A stretch of DNA of 6,489 nt from an uncultured Ruminococcus sp. (GCA_902782885.1 CACZOW010000344.1:1-6489), one strand, 5' to 3'. Counted from the first letter of the stretch, positions 1 through 5,942 are shown. Notes: generated by a model not told the origin, from the sequence alone. Program-made: numbers and translations.

Positions 1-85
1 AGACCTCTATGTAGTAGAACAGGTCTCGTTCCACATCATCAATTGTAGCATACTCTCGCCGATAAAAAAACTCCTTTTTTAGGCT
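1..85 (-). pseudogene. IS3-family transposase, C-terminal remnant (runs off left edge)
   Basis: Read on the minus strand from position 85 towards 1, an open frame encodes SLKKEFFYRREYATIDD followed by VERDLFYYIEV. This matches the pattern just after the catalytic glutamate in the integrase core of IS3-family OrfB transposases (LKxE, then YxRRxYAT, then a helix ending in YIExFYN). The usual upstream ESFF block, which carries the catalytic Glu, is not recognisable: the codons before LKKE read ISLRYP, and a TGA stops the frame at 110-112. Nothing resembling the rest of the integrase core precedes it, so the 5' part of the gene is missing or badly decayed. The C-terminus would continue outside the window. 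Seen: the frame and motif. Inferred: a dead insertion-sequence fragment. A frameshift at the LKKE junction is possible. Confidence 0.72.
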
Positions 86-159
86 GGGATAGCGTAAAGA
101 GATTGTAGGTCAGTGAGAAAAATGGAAGAGCAGGCGCGATTAGGATCACCTGCTACTTA

Positions 160-188
160 ATGATACTATATCCATGTTAAATGGTCAA
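160..188 (-). promoter_or_regulatory. Candidate minus-strand promoter towards the transposase remnant
   Basis: On the minus strand there is a -35 box TTGACC (183-188) and a -10 box TATCAT (160-165) with a 17-base spacer; each box has five of six consensus bases. It would direct transcription leftwards into the transposase remnant. No intact gene lies in that direction within the window, so it may be a leftover or a chance match in A+T-rich DNA. Confidence 0.35.
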
Positions 189-287
189 TTACCGTATTTT
201 ACCATCTTATATATTTCCACACCACTCCGGCACACGGGAACGGGGTATTCAAGAATAAATGGCAACGGGCAAATTTCGGGAAATGAG

Positions 288-316
288 TTGACAGAATTCG
301 TCTGCTGTGGTATATC
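288..316 (+). promoter_or_regulatory. Promoter of the NUDIX-GNAT gene (extended -10)
   Basis: A perfect -35 box TTGACA (288-293) is followed after 17 bases by TATATC (311-316). The TGG at 308-310 gives the TGn of an extended -10 element. Transcription would start near 323, giving a leader of roughly 28 bases. The ribosome binding site AAGGAG (339-344) sits six bases before the ATG at 351. Confidence 0.7.
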
Positions 317-350
317 CGGGGTCGAATAATGTATTATTAAGGAGACAAAT

Positions 351-1391
351 ATGAACGACTCAACTGAATGGCGCATCGAGCTCGCGGACAACGAATGGCC
401 GTTTAACGGCGTTGACCACGACCGCCGGATCGTGCGGGCGATCGTCGTTGACGATGACGGATATTTCTATTTCATGCGCGCGGTGCGCGACGACGATTTC
501 GGGGTGTCAACGCTGATCGAGACCTCCGGCGGCGGTGTCGAGCCCGGCGAGGATCTGGAGACGGCGATCCGGCGGGAGCTGCGGGAGGAGCTCGGCGCGG
601 AAGTGGACGTGCTGTGCAAGCTCGGCGTGGTGAGCGACTACTACAATCTCATCCACCGGCACAATATAAATAATTATTATCTCTGCCGCCTGCGCGCGTT
701 CGGCGCCACCCACATGACGCCGGAAGAGATCGGGCAATATCATCTGTCCACGCTGAAATTGACATACGATGAAGCGCTCCGGGAATATGAGCTGCGCACC
801 GATTCACGGCTGGGCCGGTTGATCGCAAGCCGCGAGCTGCCGGTGCTGCGGCGCGCGAAAGATGTTCTGAATTTGAACAAGGGGACAGACACTTTTTTGA
901 ACAAGGGGACAGACCCGGGTGTTAAGATCCGGCGGGCGGAGACCCGGGATATCCCGGCTTTGCTGGCACTGCTTTCACAGGTGCTGGAGCTCCACGCAAA
1001 AATACGCCCGGACATTTTCGTTCCGGGTACAACAAAATATACTGAAACCGCCCTCGCCGCGCTGCTGGCTGAGGAGGAGAAGCCGGTGTATGTGGCGGTA
1101 GACGCTGTTGACCGCGTGCTCGGCTACGCCTTCTGTGTGCTCAAACACGCCCCCGCCGGCGGGTTTATCCGGCCGCATACGGCGCTGTATATTGACGATC
1201 TGTGCGTAGACGAAGCCGCGCGCGGCCGCGGTCTGGGTCGGATGCTGTTCCAACATGTAACAGCCGAAGCGCGGCGCCTCGGCTGTTATGAGATCACGCT
1301 CAATGTGTGGGAGGGCAACGACTCCGCCCGCCATTTCTACGAGTCCCTCGGCATGTCGCCGAAGTCAACGCAGATGGAGCTCATCCTCTGA
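351..1391 (+). CDS. NUDIX hydrolase-GNAT N-acetyltransferase fusion protein
   Basis: A 346-residue protein with two enzyme domains. Residues about 25-172 are a NUDIX hydrolase. The box at 61-83 fits G-x5-E-x7-REUxEExGU exactly (G61, E67, R75-E76-L77, E79-E80, G82), so the metal-binding glutamates are present. The family hydrolyses nucleoside diphosphates linked to another group; the substrate here cannot be told. Residues 191-346 are a GNAT acetyltransferase, with the acetyl-CoA loop RGRGLG at 291-296 (R/QxxGxG/A) and a C-terminal NDSARHFYESLGM typical of RimI-like enzymes; its acceptor is unknown. The linker (175-190) is LNKGTDTFLNKGTDPG, encoded by a tandem 24-bp repeat rather than normal protein sequence. 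The ATG at 351 is supported by AAGGAG six bases upstream and a good promoter. The stop lies one base from that of the convergent neighbour. Each half looks complete, so this may be two genes joined at the repeat. Confidence 0.95.
   Translation: MNDSTEWRIELADNEWPFNGVDHDRRIVRAIVVDDDGYFYFMRAVRDDDFGVSTLIETSGGGVEPGEDLETAIRRELREELGAEVDVLCKLGVVSDYYNLIHRHNINNYYLCRLRAFGATHMTPEEIGQYHLSTLKLTYDEALREYELRTDSRLGRLIASRELPVLRRAKDVLNLNKGTDTFLNKGTDPGVKIRRAETRDIPALLALLSQVLELHAKIRPDIFVPGTTKYTETALAALLAEEEKPVYVAVDAVDRVLGYAFCVLKHAPAGGFIRPHTALYIDDLCVDEAARGRGLGRMLFQHVTAEARRLGCYEITLNVWEGNDSARHFYESLGMSPKSTQMELIL
872..919 (+). repeat. Two tandem 24-bp repeat units (GGGGACAGAC family) inside the NUDIX-GNAT gene
   Basis: The 19-base sequence TTTGAACAAGGGGACAGAC occurs at 872-890 and again, identically, at 896-914, a period of 24 bases or eight codons, so the frame is kept. 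The second unit continues into CCCGGGTGTT, an imperfect right arm resembling that of the hairpin copy at 2930-2959. It encodes the linker between the two enzyme domains. It resembles the small dispersed palindromic repeats mobilised by REP-associated (Y1-type) transposases, but no such transposase is in the window, so that link is inference. Confidence 0.85.
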
Positions 1392-1392
1392 C

Positions 1393-2745
1393 TCATTTTT
1401 TCTTCTTTTTTACATAGAGCACCGCGAATACGGCGCCCGCGATGACGGCCAGTCCCGCCAGCACGGCAATGATGACCGGCGCGGCGTTCTTGCCTTTGTT
1501 TGAAGAGGTGCGCGGGGTGCTGCCCGGAGTCGGCGCGCCGGCGGAGTTGTAGGCAGTAGTTCCGGGTTCCGCGGTGCTGTCGGCGGGAACAGTTGTGGGC
1601 ATCTCCGTCGCCGGAACGCCCGTTGCCGGCACTTCGGTCGCCGGCGCCTCCGTGGCCGGTTCGTCTGTGGCCGGCGCGTCGGTGAAGCTCGCCACGAGCG
1701 TCAGATTAGTTGTCACCGCCGCGTCAAAATCGTACGGCTTGCCCTCCAGCAGCCAGCCCGAGAAGATTTTGCCGTCCTCGGCAGGATCCGACGGTCTTGC
1801 CGCTTTGGCCCCCGGTTTCACGGCCTGTTTGGCGAAGGTTTTTTCGTCCGGCAGTTCAAAGACGACGAGATAGTGTTTTTCATAGCTGAACGAACCCGCG
1901 GCGTGCAGGGACAGATCGGCCCAGTTATCGTTGCAGGCCACCAGGTCGTAGTAGTAGTCGCCGCTCTCTCTGTCCGAACCGGCAAACAGGAGATTCAGAT
2001 CTGCCGACAGACCGTTCGGCTCCCAGGCGCCGTCACCTAACCGGAGCCAATACCGGGTTGCGCCCTCGTACGCGTCCCAGCTTAGAATGCCGTTTTCGTC
2101 GATCTTGACGTTGGCGATCTCCTTTTGCTCAAACCAGCCCGCGAGGACAGCACTCTTTGCCGACTGCTCGCTGTTGGCCCCGCTGTCGCCCGCAAGCGCC
2201 GCCACCGTGAACGAATATTCCAAATTCTTTTGCAGCTGGATCGAATCGGAAAAATCCAGAAAGGTCTCGTCGACGAAGTACCTTTGGATCATGCTTTCAC
2301 CGGCGTACAGGTAGAGGCAATAAGACTCTGCGCCTTCCACCGGCTCCCAGCGCGCCGTGCGTCCGTCCCAATGCGGGTCCGCGGGGGCAGGCAATCCCAC
2401 CGGCGCGGTAAATTCGTACGTTCCGCTGTAAATATAGGACAGGTTTTGCCAGTTATCGTCGCAGGCCACCAGCGTAAACGAATGCGTGCCGCTCAGGAAA
2501 TCATAATCCAGCGCACGCTGGTACAGGTCCGCCGAAGTTCCCCCCGGATTGAACGCGGCCTGCGGCTCGAAGGTGATCCAGTACTGGGTCGCGCCTTCGT
2601 AGGGGTCCCAGGTCAGCTTGCCGTCCGCGGACAACTGAACGTTTTGTATGTCTCTTCTTTCTTCCGCTCCGAACGCGGGGCTCCCGGCGCCGGCGGCCAG
2701 ACACAGCAGCGCGGTCAACAACGCAAACAATACGATCTTTTTCAT
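1393..2745 (-). CDS. Secreted, membrane-anchored modular surface protein (Fn3-like modules, InlB-type B-repeat, Pro/Ala/Thr stalk)
   Basis: A 450-residue protein exported and held at the cell surface. Residues 1-27 are a signal peptide (MKK, hydrophobic core, cleavage near AFGA). Three beta-sandwich-like modules follow at about 34-112, 116-200 and 211-287. The first and third are clear duplicates (WDPYEGATQYW/WDAYEGATRYW; VACDDNW/VACNDNW); the middle one has diverged (WEPVEGAESYCLYLY). Residues about 291-355 resemble a Listeria-Bacteroides (InlB B-repeat/Flg_new) domain (PSDPAEDGKIFSGW, then YDFDAAVTTNLTLVASF). A PATE-type stalk spans 357-415, then a membrane helix (422-444) and a KKKKK tail. 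There is no LPXTG sortase motif. The start is set at MKK rather than an in-frame ATG 19 codons upstream, because GGAGG lies six bases before it and the signal peptide begins there. It starts one base after the upstream gene's stop, implying translational coupling. A role in adhesion or surface binding is inference. Confidence 0.92.
   Translation of the reverse strand: MKKIVLFALLTALLCLAAGAGSPAFGAEERRDIQNVQLSADGKLTWDPYEGATQYWITFEPQAAFNPGGTSADLYQRALDYDFLSGTHSFTLVACDDNWQNLSYIYSGTYEFTAPVGLPAPADPHWDGRTARWEPVEGAESYCLYLYAGESMIQRYFVDETFLDFSDSIQLQKNLEYSFTVAALAGDSGANSEQSAKSAVLAGWFEQKEIANVKIDENGILSWDAYEGATRYWLRLGDGAWEPNGLSADLNLLFAGSDRESGDYYYDLVACNDNWADLSLHAAGSFSYEKHYLVVFELPDEKTFAKQAVKPGAKAARPSDPAEDGKIFSGWLLEGKPYDFDAAVTTNLTLVASFTDAPATDEPATEAPATEVPATGVPATEMPTTVPADSTAEPGTTAYNSAGAPTPGSTPRTSSNKGKNAAPVIIAVLAGLAVIAGAVFAVLYVKKKKK
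1607..1681 (-). repeat. 15-bp tandem repeat encoding the PATxx stalk
   Basis: Five degenerate 15-base units, beginning on the plus strand at 1607, 1622, 1637, 1652 and 1667 with GTYGCCGG or GTGGCCGG, encode successive five-residue repeats (PATDE, PATEA, PATEV, PATGV, then PATEM). Such arrays commonly vary in copy number and form extended wall-spanning spacers. Confidence 0.8.
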
Positions 2746-2746
2746 G

Positions 2747-3304
2747 TCATTCCTCCGCTCTTTTGACGATTTTTTCCGCTTCCGCCCGTATTTCCGGGTC
2801 ATCCATGTATTTTATAGCCTTTCGCACAACGTCGATGGCCTCTGCTCTCCACGCCGCGTCCGGCACGAAGGGTTCGTCGCTGTCCGAACCGTTCGGTCCG
2901 TTTTTTTTGTACACGAGCCTGCCCTCAGATTTGAACACGGGTCTGTCCCCGTGTTCAAAAAGCGCGTTCAGGCAGCGGAGCAGGCGGAGGACGTGCTCGT
3001 TGTCCTCGCTGTCCAGCATGTCTTCATAAAGGTCAGCATCCGAGGCGGTCTCCAGCTCAAGCGTGCCGTACGGCCCGGAGAATTTGCCCCACGGTCCTCC
3101 GCGATCCTTGAGGACCTCGATCCGGGCAATAGAGTATTTATGGAACAGATAGTTCCCCAGTTTGAGACCCTCCTCATCCGGCCCGTATTCATGCGCACTG
3201 AACTCGGCGGAAAAGTGGTCGCAATTGCCCTCGAACACGTCGCCGCCCACCTCGGTGATGCGCACGCACTTGCCGTCAAAACGCTTCAGCGATCGAATCT
3301 TCAT
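2747..3304 (-). CDS. Hypothetical protein with Sm-like N-terminal domain, interrupted by a hairpin repeat
   Basis: A 185-residue cytoplasmic protein with no signal peptide or membrane segment. Residues about 5-65 have the layout of a small Sm/LSM-like beta-barrel (FDGKCVRITEVGGDVFEGNC, then acidic and aromatic residues, ending YSIARIEVL); this is a fold-level guess, not a firm family match. Residues 88-113 are acidic and then helical (LYEDMLDSEDNEHVLRLL). Residues 115-125 (LFEHGDRPVFK) are encoded by a palindromic repeat of the same family as in the NUDIX-GNAT gene. The C-terminus (149-185) is a charged helix. The ATG at 3304 is preceded by GAGGTG (3310-3315, minus strand) five bases away, and a promoter lies at 3359-3386. 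It is the first gene of an operon with the surface-protein gene. Function unknown; RNA binding would be speculation. Confidence 0.88.
   Translation of the reverse strand: MKIRSLKRFDGKCVRITEVGGDVFEGNCDHFSAEFSAHEYGPDEEGLKLGNYLFHKYSIARIEVLKDRGGPWGKFSGPYGTLELETASDADLYEDMLDSEDNEHVLRLLRCLNALFEHGDRPVFKSEGRLVYKKNGPNGSDSDEPFVPDAAWRAEAIDVVRKAIKYMDDPEIRAEAEKIVKRAEE
2930..2959 (-). repeat. Palindromic repeat copy (GGGGACAGAC family) with a 12-bp hairpin inside a coding region
   Basis: TTTGAACACGGG (2930-2941) and CCCGTGTTCAAA (2948-2959) are perfect inverted repeats around a six-base loop. On the minus (coding) strand the element reads as TTTGAACACGGG, GACAGA, then CCCGTGTTCAAA. Its left 19 bases match the tandem copies at 872-914 except one base (C for A), and its T-rich flank also matches. 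It keeps the host gene open. Confidence 0.88.
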
Positions 3305-3358
3305 TGTCCCACCTCGTTATTAAGATGCTCCGGGCCGTCAACGCCCGCCTCACACACT

Positions 3359-3386
3359 ATTATACATTATAGGCGTCAATTTGCAA
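3359..3386 (-). promoter_or_regulatory. Promoter of the Sm-like/surface-protein operon
   Basis: On the minus strand, -35 TTGCAA (3381-3386) and a perfect -10 TATAAT (3359-3364) are 16 bases apart. Transcription would start near 3352, about 48 bases before the ATG at 3304. A second TATAAT-like box lies just upstream within the spacer. The tandem 11-bp repeat at 3392-3413 is immediately upstream of the -35. Confidence 0.6.
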
Positions 3387-3391
3387 CTCCG

Positions 3392-3413
3392 CCCGTCCGT
3401 TTCCCGTCCGTTT
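3392..3413. repeat. Perfect tandem 11-bp repeat in the divergent promoter region (possible operator)
   Basis: CCCGTCCGTTT occurs twice back to back (3392-3402 and 3403-3413). The 11-base period is about one helical turn, so both copies would face the same side of the DNA. The pair lies just upstream of the minus-strand -35 and about 26 bases before the plus-strand -35, a position suited to a regulator acting on one or both promoters. Regulator binding is inference. Confidence 0.6.
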
Positions 3414-3438
3414 CGCCACTTTTTCCCCGGGAACCAGC

Positions 3439-3467
3439 TTGAATAATCCGCCGGAATTGGATAAAAT
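3439..3467 (+). promoter_or_regulatory. Promoter of the nucleotidase/DUF2974 operon
   Basis: -35 TTGAAT (3439-3444) and -10 TAAAAT (3462-3467) have a 17-base spacer. Transcription would start near 3474, giving a very short leader that begins close to the ribosome binding site (GGAGGT, 3481-3486). The -10 overlaps the 13-base AATTGGATAAAAT (3455-3467), whose reverse complement recurs in the right-hand non-coding region. Confidence 0.55.
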
Positions 3468-3494
3468 AAAAAGCGGAGAGGGAGGTCGGTCCCG

Positions 3495-4112
3495 TTGACC
3501 ATACTTGTGGATATGGACGATACAATCGAATGCCTGCTGAAAGCGTGGGTCGGACTGCTGAACGAGCGGTACGGACGCAGCGTCAGCACGGAGGACGTCA
3601 CGCAGTGGGACGTCACGAAAGCGTATCCCGGGCTCACAAAAGAGCAGGTGTACGGCGTGCTGAACGAGGCGGGATTCTGGGGGCGCGTTGACCCCATGCC
3701 CGGCGCGGCGGAAGCGCTCCGGCGGTTTATCGCGGAAGGGCACGAGGTGTACATTGTCACCGCCACCGCGTACGAATCCGTGCCCGAAAAAATGCGCGAC
3801 CTGCTGTTCCGGTGGTTCCCGTTCATCGGATGGGACAACGTCATTATTGCCGCCCGCAAGCAGATGATCCGTGCGGACGTGCTGATCGACGACGCGGTGC
3901 ACAATCTGGAAGGCGGGCAATACGCCAGGATCCTTGTTGACGCCCCGTACAACCGCGCGTATGACGCGGCCGCGGGAGGCATGACACGCGTGTATTCATG
4001 GAAAGAAATAGAGCGGGAGATCGACCGCATCGCAGCGGAGAAGGACGCAGCGCGCACGGAGCGGCAAGAGCTGCCCAAACGCTGCCGCCGTACAAAACGG
4101 AAGGACGGATAA
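3495..4112 (+). CDS. 5'(3')-deoxyribonucleotidase-like HAD phosphatase (TTG start)
   Basis: A 205-residue cytoplasmic protein of the HAD superfamily, closest in pattern to the NT5C-type 5'(3')-deoxyribonucleotidases, which remove phosphate from deoxyribonucleoside monophosphates and thereby trim dNTP pools. Motif I is DMDDT (6-10), with D6 the expected nucleophile and D8 the general acid/base. Motif II is T89 in IVTAT. K122 fits motif III, and DVLIDD (128-133) is motif IV. VDAPYN (148-153) also fits the family. The start is TTG at 3495: GGAGGT (3481-3486) lies eight bases upstream, while the next in-frame GTG and ATG would cut into the first strand and motif I. The C-terminus (183-205) is basic and looks unstructured. 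Its TAA is one base before the next gene's ATG, so the two form an operon. The exact substrate is not shown by the sequence; other small-phosphate HAD substrates are possible. Confidence 0.9.
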   Translation: MTILVDMDDTIECLLKAWVGLLNERYGRSVSTEDVTQWDVTKAYPGLTKEQVYGVLNEAGFWGRVDPMPGAAEALRRFIAEGHEVYIVTATAYESVPEKMRDLLFRWFPFIGWDNVIIAARKQMIRADVLIDDAVHNLEGGQYARILVDAPYNRAYDAAAGGMTRVYSWKEIEREIDRIAAEKDAARTERQELPKRCRRTKRKDG

Positions 4113-4113
4113 T

Positions 4114-5835
4114 ATGGACGGAAAACTGACCAAACTGGATCAGCTGCGCATAAAACGCAAACGCGAACAGCTCCTGAAAAAGGACCCGGACAAGGACCGC
4201 ATTCTGGAAACGACGCAGAATGCCACGCTGCTGGACTACGTGCAGTGGGTGGGGGATATAGGCTTTGAGAAGCTGCCGTTCCGGGAAGCGGACGCGCTGG
4301 TGCTGTGCGTGGTATCTTATTTTGAATTGCTGCAGCTGTTCGCGGAAGGGCAGCGGCGGGCGCGGCTCAGCGATTGCGTGGCGCTGATCGACGCGGGCCG
4401 GGCGCGGCTGATGATCACCGGCGGGGATATGGGCAACACCGAGATCTTCCGCGCTGCGGCAGCGTCCCGGCGGTTCGGCGAACTGGAAATAACGGACTAC
4501 GTGGACAAATTGTCCGTTGACCCCCCGCTGCAGTTCTCCGCCATGTGCTTCCATTTCCGGGACGAGTTCTCGTTTATTGCCTACCGGGGCACCGACAGCT
4601 CCATCGCGGGCTGGCGCGAGAATTTCATGATCTCGTTCACGCGGACAACGGCGCAGAACCTCGCGGCCGAATACGCCTGCCAGCTGGTGGAGCCCGGGCA
4701 TGTCTGGTACATCGCCGGCCATTCGAAGGGAGGCAATCTCGCCCTGATCGCCGCGTCGCTGCTGCCCGCGGAGCAGATGGAATATGTGAAGCGTGTGTTC
4801 GTGCTGGACGGCCCCGGCCTCTGTCCCGAAGTGTTCGACGAGCAGCTGGTGCATAGGATCGATGACAAGATCACTCGCGTTATCCCCGAATTCGACGTGA
4901 TCGGCAAGCTGTTCGAACCGAAAGTGACCGATACCCGCATCGTCAAAAGCTACCGCACCGGCATCGAACAGCACTCGCTGGCATCATGGATGGTCAGTCA
5001 CGGCGACCTTTCCCGCGTGAATGCCAACGCTCCCGGCAGCCGCTGGATCAACGATCTGATGGACGAATGGATCGCCGGCATCCCGCTGGAGGAGCGGGCG
5101 GTGTTCGTGGACGAACTGTTCGACTCCATGGAAGAAGCGGGAATACAGGACCTGCAGGAGATCTCGCCGGAGTACTTCGGCAACCTGCTCATCCGCATCG
5201 GCTCCAAGAGCGACACGACCAAAAAGGTGCTCAAAAGCCTGCCGCGCAAACTGCTCCTGGATGATACCGAGAAGGAGCCGATGAAGAAAAAACTGCCGCG
5301 CATATTCTCCAATTCGCTGCTGATCACCGCGCTTGTGATGATCGTGCTGGGCGTGGCCGTGCTGTTCGTTTCCAGCAAAATACTGGAGATCGTGTCCGTG
5401 GCGCTGGTGGCGGTCGTGGCGCTGGTGGAGATATTCGTGATCATCCGCCGTCTGATAAAGACGAAAGGCAAGCTGGACGGACTGCGGGAGAGGATATTCA
5501 TCACCCTCGGTTTGCTGGCGCTGATACCGGTGGTGCTGATCAAGGAGAAGGCAATGTTCATTTTCGGCAGCGTGATCTTCGGCGTGCTGTTCCTGGTGCT
5601 GGGGTACGTTGCCGGCGAACGCGCGGTCAAAGACAAGCGCATCTTCGTGCGTATCCTGCATATCGCGGAGTGCGTGCTGGCGATCGCGATGGGCATCGTT
5701 TTCCTGATCGTTCCCTCAAAATGGGTGCACACGCTGGCGATCGTGCTGGGCATCGTGCTGCTGACGCTGGCCGCGGCGCGCATCGGCTACCTGATCTGGG
5801 CGGCAATCAAAAAGAAGAAGGAAGCGGATCTTTAA
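4114..5835 (+). CDS. DUF2974 (Mbeg1-like) alpha/beta-hydrolase with C-terminal six-helix membrane domain
   Basis: A 573-residue protein. Residues about 36-300 match the DUF2974/Mbeg1-like pattern: LLDYVQWVGDIGFEKLPF near the start, then IAYRGTD (155-161) and the nucleophile elbow GHSKGGNLA (202-210) with S204. D261 (in PEFDVIG) and H287 (in IEQHSLASW) are the likely rest of a Ser-Asp-His triad, as in lipase-like hydrolases. Residues about 300-390 are a helical linker. Residues 400-565 contain about six hydrophobic helices (roughly 401-420, 424-445, 461-476, 478-500, 511-533, 538-562), resembling a DUF308/HdeD-type membrane bundle, and end in a lysine-rich tail. No signal peptide precedes the hydrolase, so it is probably cytoplasmic and tethered to the membrane. 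The N-terminal 25 residues are very basic. An AAGGA site lies eight bases before the ATG, one base after the nucleotidase stop. A lipid or ester substrate is inferred; family function is not established. Confidence 0.92.
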   Translation: MDGKLTKLDQLRIKRKREQLLKKDPDKDRILETTQNATLLDYVQWVGDIGFEKLPFREADALVLCVVSYFELLQLFAEGQRRARLSDCVALIDAGRARLMITGGDMGNTEIFRAAAASRRFGELEITDYVDKLSVDPPLQFSAMCFHFRDEFSFIAYRGTDSSIAGWRENFMISFTRTTAQNLAAEYACQLVEPGHVWYIAGHSKGGNLALIAASLLPAEQMEYVKRVFVLDGPGLCPEVFDEQLVHRIDDKITRVIPEFDVIGKLFEPKVTDTRIVKSYRTGIEQHSLASWMVSHGDLSRVNANAPGSRWINDLMDEWIAGIPLEERAVFVDELFDSMEEAGIQDLQEISPEYFGNLLIRIGSKSDTTKKVLKSLPRKLLLDDTEKEPMKKKLPRIFSNSLLITALVMIVLGVAVLFVSSKILEIVSVALVAVVALVEIFVIIRRLIKTKGKLDGLRERIFITLGLLALIPVVLIKEKAMFIFGSVIFGVLFLVLGYVAGERAVKDKRIFVRILHIAECVLAIAMGIVFLIVPSKWVHTLAIVLGIVLLTLAAARIGYLIWAAIKKKKEADL

Positions 5836-5854
5836 CAGGTCAAAGCGCTCCGCG

Positions 5855-5871
5855 CGGCCGGGAATCGGTCG
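5855..5871 (+). terminator. Weak candidate terminator after the DUF2974 gene
   Basis: CGGCCG (5855-5860) pairs with CGGTCG (5866-5871) over six base pairs, one of them G-U, around a GGAAT loop, 20 bases after the stop. The following bases (TTCAACCTTGTT) are only moderately T-rich, so termination efficiency is doubtful. Confidence 0.3.
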
Positions 5872-5883
5872 TTCAACCTTGTT

Positions 5884-5915
5884 CTCGCTCATTAAACCGC
5901 ATTTTCGCTCATTTT
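5884..5915 (+). repeat. Two direct copies of the TCGCTCATT motif
   Basis: TCGCTCATT occurs at 5885-5893 and 5905-5913, 20 bases apart. The same nine bases occur at 6384-6392 and, inverted, at 6424-6432, where they form the stem of a hairpin. Confidence 0.55.
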
Positions 5916-5942
5916 TGCCGGGCAATTTTGGATTTTCTTAAC

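Noticed and set aside
129..154. Inverted repeat AGCAGG/CCTGCT as a terminator
   Set aside because: Only six base pairs with a 14-base loop and no adjacent T-tract on either strand.
185..391. 68-codon minus-strand open frame over the promoter and start of the NUDIX-GNAT gene
   Set aside because: No ribosome binding site or motif, and it overlaps the clear plus-strand promoter and start.
872..919. CRISPR-like array
   Set aside because: Only two adjacent 19-base copies with a five-base gap, inside a coding frame; no spacers and no cas genes.
2125..3442. Long plus-strand open frames (213 and 264 codons) opposite the surface-protein and Sm-like genes
   Set aside because: They are antisense to genes with a signal peptide, repeats, good ribosome binding sites and a promoter; no motifs and biased Arg/Ala/Val content.
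3844..4974. 376-codon open frame on the minus strand opposite the nucleotidase and DUF2974 genes
   Set aside because: It is antisense to two genes with clear motifs, crosses their junction, has no recognisable domain and is typical of shadow frames in GC-rich DNA.
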